DNA of 64,000 bases, taken from contig NZ_AOMO01000088.1 in the NCBI RefSeq assembly GCF_000338875.1, forward strand, positions 62,001 to 126,000. The letters run 5' to 3'. Below are positions 58,825 through 64,000 of the stretch, in pieces (position 1 is the first letter of the stretch; each line of letters starts with the position of its first letter). Both the position numbers and the translations under genes were made by a program. The DNA is from Vibrio mimicus CAIM 602 (lineage in GTDB: Bacteria > Pseudomonadota > Gammaproteobacteria > Enterobacterales > Vibrionaceae). The notes under the pieces are model-generated. The model searched no databases and had not been told where the DNA came from. It worked only from the letters and a program-made list of their open reading frames with translations.

Positions 58825-60171
58825 ATGAACGAGAAAACCCTACATTTAGATAAAAAGTCCGCACCTGTAGGTGGATTTAATCTAAGCCAAACAAAAGTAT
58901 TTGGCACCCCACTCCCTTTATTCTTATTTTTACTGGTAACCGTATTAGCCGCCCATTTTACCGACACTTTACCTAGCGGTTTAGTGGGTGGTTTTGCATT
59001 TATGTTTGTCGTTGGCGCGATATTTGGCGAAGTCGGTAAACGTCTGCCCATTTTTAATAAGTACATCGGTGGTGCACCAGTCATGATTTTCTTGGTCGCC
59101 GCTTGGTTCGTGCACATGGGCTGGCTCAGTGAACGTGAAATCAAAACCGTGACCGAAGTGATGGATAAGAGCAAATTCTTAGATCTGTTCATCGCGGTAT
59201 TGATTACAGGCTCGATCTTAGCGGTCAACCGTAAACTGCTGATCCGTTCTCTGGCGGGTTACATTCCTACTATCCTGGCCGCGGTTGCAGGTGCGGCGAT
59301 ATTTGGTATCGCTATCGGCCTCGTGTTTGGTATCTCTCCTGATCGCATCATGATGCTGTATGTACTGCCTATCATGGGCGGTGGTAATGGCGCGGGCGCA
59401 ATTCCACTTTCCGAAATTTATGAATCGGTGACGGGTGGCTCAAAAGAGCAGTACTACTCCATTGCGATTGCCATTCTGACCATCGCCAACATTGTTGCGA
59501 TTGTGGCTGCAGCGGTGATCAATATCATTGGTGAAAAAGTGCCTTCACTGACCGGTAATGGTGAGTTGGTACGCCGCACCCAGTTAGATGTGAGCGAAGA
59601 AGCGAAAAACCTGACGGTGACTCACCGTGAAATTGCCATCGGTTTAATGCTGGCCGCTTGCGTGTACACCTTCTCTTATGCGCTATCGAAAGAGATTTTG
59701 CCCGGTTTTGGCACCATTCAAATCCACACCTTTGCGTACATGGTGGTGATCATCGCCATCCTTAACGCCGCTGGCTTGTGTAGTGATGAAATCAAGGAAG
59801 GGGCTAAACGTCTGTCTAACTTCTTCTCGAAACAGATGCTGTGGTTACTGATGGTGGGTGTGGGTATCGCCTATACCGACCTAGCAGAAATCATCAACGC
59901 GCTGACTTTTGCTAACGTGATCATTGCTAGCGTTATTGTTCTTGGTGCCATTCTTGGTGCTGCTATCGGTGGCTGGGCAATGGGCTTCTACCCTGTTGAA
60001 GCTTCTATCACTGCGGGCCTGTGTATGGCTAACCGTGGTGGCTCTGGTGATTTGGAAGTTCTCGCAGCCTCTAACCGTATGAGCTTGCTCTCTTACGCAC
60101 AAATCTCTTCACGTCTGGGTGGCGGCATTGTACTAGTCATCGCCAGCGTAGTGTTCGGAATGTTTGTTTAA
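58825..60171 (+). CDS. citS: Citrate/sodium symporter (2-HCT family)
   Basis: A 448-residue transporter of the 2-hydroxycarboxylate family with about 11-13 membrane segments. The two characteristic GGxG-type re-entrant loops appear as MGGGNGAGAIPLSEIYES (about 183-200) and CMANRGGSGDLEVLAASNRM (about 398-417). It imports citrate with sodium ions under anaerobic conditions. It is the first gene of the rightward cluster, followed after 87 bases by oadG, with a hairpin between. Confidence 0.95.
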   Translation: MNEKTLHLDKKSAPVGGFNLSQTKVFGTPLPLFLFLLVTVLAAHFTDTLPSGLVGGFAFMFVVGAIFGEVGKRLPIFNKYIGGAPVMIFLVAAWFVHMGWLSEREIKTVTEVMDKSKFLDLFIAVLITGSILAVNRKLLIRSLAGYIPTILAAVAGAAIFGIAIGLVFGISPDRIMMLYVLPIMGGGNGAGAIPLSEIYESVTGGSKEQYYSIAIAILTIANIVAIVAAAVINIIGEKVPSLTGNGELVRRTQLDVSEEAKNLTVTHREIAIGLMLAACVYTFSYALSKEILPGFGTIQIHTFAYMVVIIAILNAAGLCSDEIKEGAKRLSNFFSKQMLWLLMVGVGIAYTDLAEIINALTFANVIIASVIVLGAILGAAIGGWAMGFYPVEASITAGLCMANRGGSGDLEVLAASNRMSLLSYAQISSRLGGGIVLVIASVVFGMFV

Positions 60172-60192
60172 CCCTTGCTCCTTGGGATTATT

Positions 60193-60219
60193 TGGCGCGC
60201 TTAGCGCGCCTCTTTTTTC
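60193..60219 (+). terminator. Terminator-like hairpin between citS and oadG
   Basis: GGCGCGC-TTA-GCGCGCC followed by TCTTTTTT has all features of an intrinsic terminator, yet lies inside what should be one operon. It may lower oadGAB expression relative to citS, or a separate promoter may follow. Confidence 0.75.
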
Positions 60220-60258
60220 TCTCCGTTTTCAACCCTGTTTTTATCACTGGAAGTGACC

Positions 60259-60528
60259 ATGCAATCAACTTCACTTTTCCTCGAAGGGATTAATTTGATG
60301 ACTCTGGGGATGGGCTTCGTGTTCATCTTTCTGATTTTCTTAGTGTTTACCACCCGCGCGATGTCGCAACTGATTGTGCGTTTTGCACCACCCGAAATGC
60401 CGGCCAAAACCACCAGTAAAAAAGCACCTGCCAATAAGGCTAAAACCAATCAAAACCAAGGTGAATTGCTGGCCGTGTTAACCGCCGCGGTCCATCACCA
60501 TAAAACACAACAAAAAGCATCCATTTAA
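60259..60528 (+). CDS. oadG: Oxaloacetate decarboxylase gamma subunit
   Basis: An 89-residue protein with one N-terminal membrane helix (LMTLGMGFVFIFLIFLVF, about 13-30) and a polar, Lys/Ala-rich cytoplasmic tail ending in a His-containing patch (AAVHHHKTQQK). That patch resembles the zinc-binding tail of Klebsiella OadG. It assembles the alpha and beta subunits of the sodium pump. ATG 60259 has GGAAG upstream and is preferred to GTG 60253. Confidence 0.92.
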   Translation: MQSTSLFLEGINLMTLGMGFVFIFLIFLVFTTRAMSQLIVRFAPPEMPAKTTSKKAPANKAKTNQNQGELLAVLTAAVHHHKTQQKASI

Positions 60529-60545
60529 TAAAGGAGAAATAAGAG

Positions 60546-62345
60546 ATGACTCAGGCGATCAAACGCGTTGGTGTAACGGATGTCGTATTACGCGATGCTC
60601 ACCAATCTCTTTTTGCTACCCGTTTACGTGTCGACGACATGTTGCCGATCGCGGAGCAATTAGATCAAATCGGTTATTGGTCTTTAGAATGCTGGGGAGG
60701 CGCGACCTTTGACAGCTGTATCCGCTTTTTAGGCGAAGATCCATGGCAACGCCTACGTTTGCTCAAGCAAGCGGTGCCCAATACGCCACTGCAAATGCTG
60801 CTGCGTGGACAAAACCTGCTCGGCTACCGCCACTATGCCGATGATGTGGTCGACACCTTTGTTGAGCGTGCCGTGAAAAATGGCATGGATGTGTTTCGTG
60901 TGTTTGATGCGATGAACGATGTACGCAACATGCAACAAGCTATTCAAGCCGTGAAAAAAATGGGCGCGCATGCACAAGGCACGCTCTGCTACACCACCAG
61001 CCCAGTACACAATTTACAAACTTGGGTCGATGTGGCGCAGCAACTGGCTGAGCTGGGTGTGGACTCAATTGCCCTCAAAGATATGGCAGGTATTTTGACT
61101 CCTTATGCCGCCGAAGAGTTGGTTTCGACCCTGAAAAAGCAAGTGGATGTAGAACTGCATCTGCACTGCCATTCAACGGCTGGCCTTGCGGATATGACCT
61201 TACTCAAAGCAATTGAAGCAGGGGTAGATCGGGTTGATACCGCCATTTCCAGCATGAGTGGGACTTATGGTCATCCGGCTACCGAATCTTTGGTTGCAAC
61301 TCTGCAAGGCACGGGTTACGACACAGGATTAGATATTGCCAAGCTCGAAAATATCGCGGCTTACTTCCGCGATGTGCGCAAAAAATACCACACCTTTGAA
61401 GGCATGATGAAAGGCAGTGATGCTCGTATTTTGGTGGCTCAGGTTCCCGGCGGCATGCTGACCAACATGGAAAGCCAACTGAAGCAACAAAACGCGCTAG
61501 ATAAACTCGATTTAGTGCTCGAAGAGATCCCACGAGTACGTGAAGAACTGGGCTTTTTGCCACTGGTCACCCCTACTTCGCAAATCGTCGGTACACAAGC
61601 AGTGATCAACGTCGTCATGGGTGAACGTTACAAAACCATCACCAAAGAAACCAGCGGTGTGCTGAAAGGAGAATATGGTAAAACACCTGCGCCCGTTAAC
61701 GCAGAACTGCAAGCACGCGTATTAGCTAGTGATACCCCAATTACTTGCAGACCGGCTGACTTGCTCGCAGCGGAAATGCCTACCCTGCAAGATCGCGTAT
61801 TGCAGCAAGCGAAAGAACAACACATCACGCTCGCCGAAAACGCTATTGATGATGTACTGACCATAGCACTGTTCGATCAAGTGGGTTGGAAATTCTTAGC
61901 CAACCGCGATAACCCTGAAGCGTTTGAGCCAGCGCCACAAGCGGCAAGTATGGCCAACACTCCTAAAGCACCCGCAGAAAAAAGCAAAGTACAACCAGAG
62001 GAAAGTAACGGTGTGTACACCATTACGGTGAACAATCAAAGCTATGTGGTGAAGGTGGATGAAGGCGGCGACCTGACGCATGTTGCTCCCGCACCATCAG
62101 CCAATAACGCACCAACACCCAATACAGCAGAAGGTGAAAACCTCGCTGCACCTCTCTCTGGCAACATCTGGAAAATTCATGCTGCCGCGGGCGATGAAGT
62201 GGCTGAAGGCGATGTACTGCTGATCCTTGAAGCGATGAAGATGGAAACCGAAATCCGCGCGCCACGTGCCGGGGTGATCAGTGCGATTGAAGTCAATGAA
62301 GGCGATGCCGTGCAAGTCGGCGATGCCTTGTTGGTACTGGCGTAA
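60546..62345 (+). CDS. oadA: Oxaloacetate decarboxylase alpha subunit (biotin-containing)
   Basis: A 599-residue protein. The carboxyltransferase domain (about 1-300) begins with [16 protein letters not shown] and has the metal-site [14 protein letters not shown] (about 207-220). A connecting region and Pro/Ala-rich linker (about 465-530) follow. The biotinyl domain has EAMKMET with the biotin lysine at 565. It moves the carboxyl group of oxaloacetate to biotin, and OadB then releases it with sodium export. It lies between oadG and oadB. Confidence 0.97.
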   Translation: MTQAIKRVGVTDVVLRDAHQSLFATRLRVDDMLPIAEQLDQIGYWSLECWGGATFDSCIRFLGEDPWQRLRLLKQAVPNTPLQMLLRGQNLLGYRHYADDVVDTFVERAVKNGMDVFRVFDAMNDVRNMQQAIQAVKKMGAHAQGTLCYTTSPVHNLQTWVDVAQQLAELGVDSIALKDMAGILTPYAAEELVSTLKKQVDVELHLHCHSTAGLADMTLLKAIEAGVDRVDTAISSMSGTYGHPATESLVATLQGTGYDTGLDIAKLENIAAYFRDVRKKYHTFEGMMKGSDARILVAQVPGGMLTNMESQLKQQNALDKLDLVLEEIPRVREELGFLPLVTPTSQIVGTQAVINVVMGERYKTITKETSGVLKGEYGKTPAPVNAELQARVLASDTPITCRPADLLAAEMPTLQDRVLQQAKEQHITLAENAIDDVLTIALFDQVGWKFLANRDNPEAFEPAPQAASMANTPKAPAEKSKVQPEESNGVYTITVNNQSYVVKVDEGGDLTHVAPAPSANNAPTPNTAEGENLAAPLSGNIWKIHAAAGDEVAEGDVLLILEAMKMETEIRAPRAGVISAIEVNEGDAVQVGDALLVLA

Positions 62346-62360
62346 TCAGAGGCGGAAATA

Positions 62361-63662
62361 ATGGAAAATATTTTAGCCATGGTGCGTGATTTTGGCTTGT
62401 TCCACTTACAGTGGGGGCAGGCCATCATGATCCTTGTCGGGTTAGTGCTGCTCTATCTCGCCATCGTCAAACGCTTTGAGCCTTTGCTGCTGGTGCCGAT
62501 TGGTTTTGGTGGCATTTTATCCAACCTGCCTGATGCTGGCCTTGCTATGTCGGCGGTAGAGAATGCCTTGTATGCGGCCAAACCTGAAGTGATGGCAGCC
62601 TTTTCGGATGTATTGCAACTCAGCTCTTACATGCCAGAGGACATCAAACAGGCATTGAGCCGTGCAACACCGCTGCAGATGACCACCTTGCATTTGCTTG
62701 CCGAGCAATACCAGTACAGTGATGGCATGCTCTATCTGTTTTACAGCATTGCGATTGCCTCTGGTGCAGGCCCGTTAATCATCTTTATGGGTGTAGGCGC
62801 GATGACCGATTTTGGTCCTCTACTCGCCAACCCCAAAACGCTACTGCTCGGTGCAGCGGCTCAGTTTGGTATTTTCACCACCGTACTGGGCGCATTGGCA
62901 TTAAGCAGTTTAGGGGTGATGGATTTTAGCGTGGCGCAAGCGGCAGCAATTGGCATCATAGGTGGCGCTGATGGCCCAACCGCCATTTACGTATCGAGCA
63001 TGCTCGCGCCGGAATTGTTGGGTGCCATTGCCGTTGCGGCTTACTCCTACATGGCGTTAGTCCCTATGATTCAACCGCCGATCATGCGCGCGTTGACCAC
63101 GCAAGAAGAACGCAAAATTCAGATGCAGCAACTGCGTCAGGTGCACAAGCTGGAAAAAATCGGCTTCCCGCTCCTACTGCTGATTTTGATCGCACTTCTG
63201 CTGCCTTCGGCAACACCGCTGCTAGGCATGTTCTGCTTTGGTAACTTGATGCGTGAATGTGGCGTGGTGGAGCGTTTATCCGACACTGCACAAAACGCAC
63301 TAATCAACATAGTGACCATTTTCCTTGGCTTGTCAGTGGGTTCCAAACTGATGGCGGATAAATTCCTGCAACCCCAAACCATCGGTATTTTGGTGCTAGG
63401 CATTGTCGCTTTCTGTGTTGGTACGGCGGCAGGGGTGTTAATGGCGAAGCTGATGAACCGCTTCTCCACCACCAAGCTCAATCCTCTGATTGGTTCAGCA
63501 GGTGTTTCCGCCGTTCCCATGGCCGCACGGGTATCGAACAAGGTCGGGTTAGAAGCCAACGCACAGAACTTTTTGTTGATGCATGCCATGGGGCCTAACG
63601 TCGCAGGAGTGATCGGCTCTGCGGTCGCCGCTGGGGTAATGATCAAATATGTGATGGGCTAA
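62361..63662 (+). CDS. oadB: Oxaloacetate decarboxylase beta subunit (sodium pump)
   Basis: A 433-residue membrane protein with about nine helices. Conserved segments are [15 protein letters not shown] (about 53-67), the ion-pathway region [20 protein letters not shown] (about 197-216, with the key aspartate in GGADGPTAI) and the C-terminal [20 protein letters not shown]. It decarboxylates carboxybiotin and pumps sodium out of the cell. It is the last gene of the pump operon. Confidence 0.97.
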   Translation: MENILAMVRDFGLFHLQWGQAIMILVGLVLLYLAIVKRFEPLLLVPIGFGGILSNLPDAGLAMSAVENALYAAKPEVMAAFSDVLQLSSYMPEDIKQALSRATPLQMTTLHLLAEQYQYSDGMLYLFYSIAIASGAGPLIIFMGVGAMTDFGPLLANPKTLLLGAAAQFGIFTTVLGALALSSLGVMDFSVAQAAAIGIIGGADGPTAIYVSSMLAPELLGAIAVAAYSYMALVPMIQPPIMRALTTQEERKIQMQQLRQVHKLEKIGFPLLLLILIALLLPSATPLLGMFCFGNLMRECGVVERLSDTAQNALINIVTIFLGLSVGSKLMADKFLQPQTIGILVLGIVAFCVGTAAGVLMAKLMNRFSTTKLNPLIGSAGVSAVPMAARVSNKVGLEANAQNFLLMHAMGPNVAGVIGSAVAAGVMIKYVMG

Positions 63663-63732
63663 ACATAAATGGTTGGGGTTTCTTAGACCCCAATCAATAA
63701 GCCCCGTTAATAGCAAGGATAGACTCGCCGGC

Positions 63733-64000
63733 ATGAAAATATCACTAGCGCAATTTTTACATACCAAGGTCTGCCAGACTCTTTCATTTCAGCAAAGGGT
63801 CGGAGCACTTCTGGTCGCTATGGTAGTGATCCAGCTTTCTCTGGTCGCCGGCTTTTTTCATCAAACATTAAGTGAAACGTTAGAAGATCAGATCAGCACC
63901 AAGGCATTAATTCAAGCCCGCGAGATTGCGACCGATCCCAACATCATCAAGCTGATCCAAGAAAATAGCCTCAACGAAGTACAGACCAAGATCGACCGGC
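63733..64000 (+). CDS. citA: CitA, citrate sensor histidine kinase (N-terminal part, cut by window edge)
   Basis: The frame opens at ATG 63733 with MKISLAQFLHTKVCQTLSFQ and continues to the right edge for 89 codons. A membrane helix (about 24-43, ALLVAMVVIQLSLVAGFF) precedes the start of a periplasmic domain, with ISTKALIQAREIATDPNIIK typical of CitA/DcuS-type sensors. With CitB it should switch on the cit and oad genes when citrate is present. The kinase domain is outside the window. Confidence 0.88.
   Translation, partial: MKISLAQFLHTKVCQTLSFQQRVGALLVAMVVIQLSLVAGFFHQTLSETLEDQISTKALIQAREIATDPNIIKLIQENSLNEVQTKIDR

Overview
The window is a chromosomal segment of a Vibrio, almost certainly Vibrio cholerae or a very close relative such as V. 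metoecus or V. mimicus. The gene order (thiI, pomB-pomA, xseB-ispA-dxs, purL, mltF, minor pilins, dnaJ-dnaK-grpE, nadK, recN, bamE, ratB-ratA, smpB-ssrA, then the citrate fermentation cluster) is that of V. cholerae chromosome 1. The sodium-type flagellar motor, the sodium-linked citrate system, an ERIC-type repeat and a CsrB-family RNA all fit.

Layout. 1-5.6 kb: the start of thiI, the PomAB stator genes, and the xseB-ispA-dxs isoprenoid operon. 5.7-10.3 kb: small conserved genes (truC, yqcC, DUF3549, DUF3301, a GNAT acetyltransferase, a small hypothetical gene and yaiI), split by a CsrB-family sRNA on the minus strand that has its own promoter and VarA/GacA box. 10.3-25 kb: two AbgT-family transporters about 12 kb apart, a probable Zur-controlled pair of zinc-free ribosomal protein paralogues (rpmE2-rpmJ2), trmO, proS, a DUF533 gene, yaeP, DUF4250, purL with a PurR box, mltF, a 44-residue basic protein and tadA. 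25.4-28.8 kb: five minor type IV pilin genes. 28.9-38.4 kb: dnaJ, dnaK and grpE with sigma-32 promoters, nadK, recN with two LexA boxes, bamE, ratAB, smpB and ssrA.

38.4-48.3 kb: an accessory block immediately after ssrA. In toxigenic V. cholerae this is where the VPI-1 (TCP) pathogenicity island integrates. Here there is no integrase and no TCP gene. The locus holds a complete set of type I restriction-modification genes (hsdM, hsdS, hsdR) preceded by an 1103-residue superfamily 1 helicase, all on the minus strand. This looks like a defence cassette and is the best candidate here for something not fully described. 48.6-53 kb returns to housekeeping genes (membrane protein, flavoprotein, ferredoxin, SpoU methyltransferase, ACT-domain protein). 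53.2-64 kb is the anaerobic citrate regulon: citCDEFXG on one strand, and citS-oadG-oadA-oadB followed by citA on the other.

How the parts connect. CitS imports citrate with sodium, citrate lyase cleaves it, and the OadGAB pump decarboxylates oxaloacetate while exporting sodium. The same sodium gradient drives PomAB. The heat-shock block, the SOS gene recN and the ssrA/smpB rescue genes form a stress-response stretch.

Sequence quality. Five genes (DUF533, dnaK, hsdS, citG, citX) are each broken by one single-base indel, mostly in short homopolymers. Correcting each restores a full-length family protein. Because dnaK is among them, most of these are probably sequencing or assembly errors rather than real mutations.
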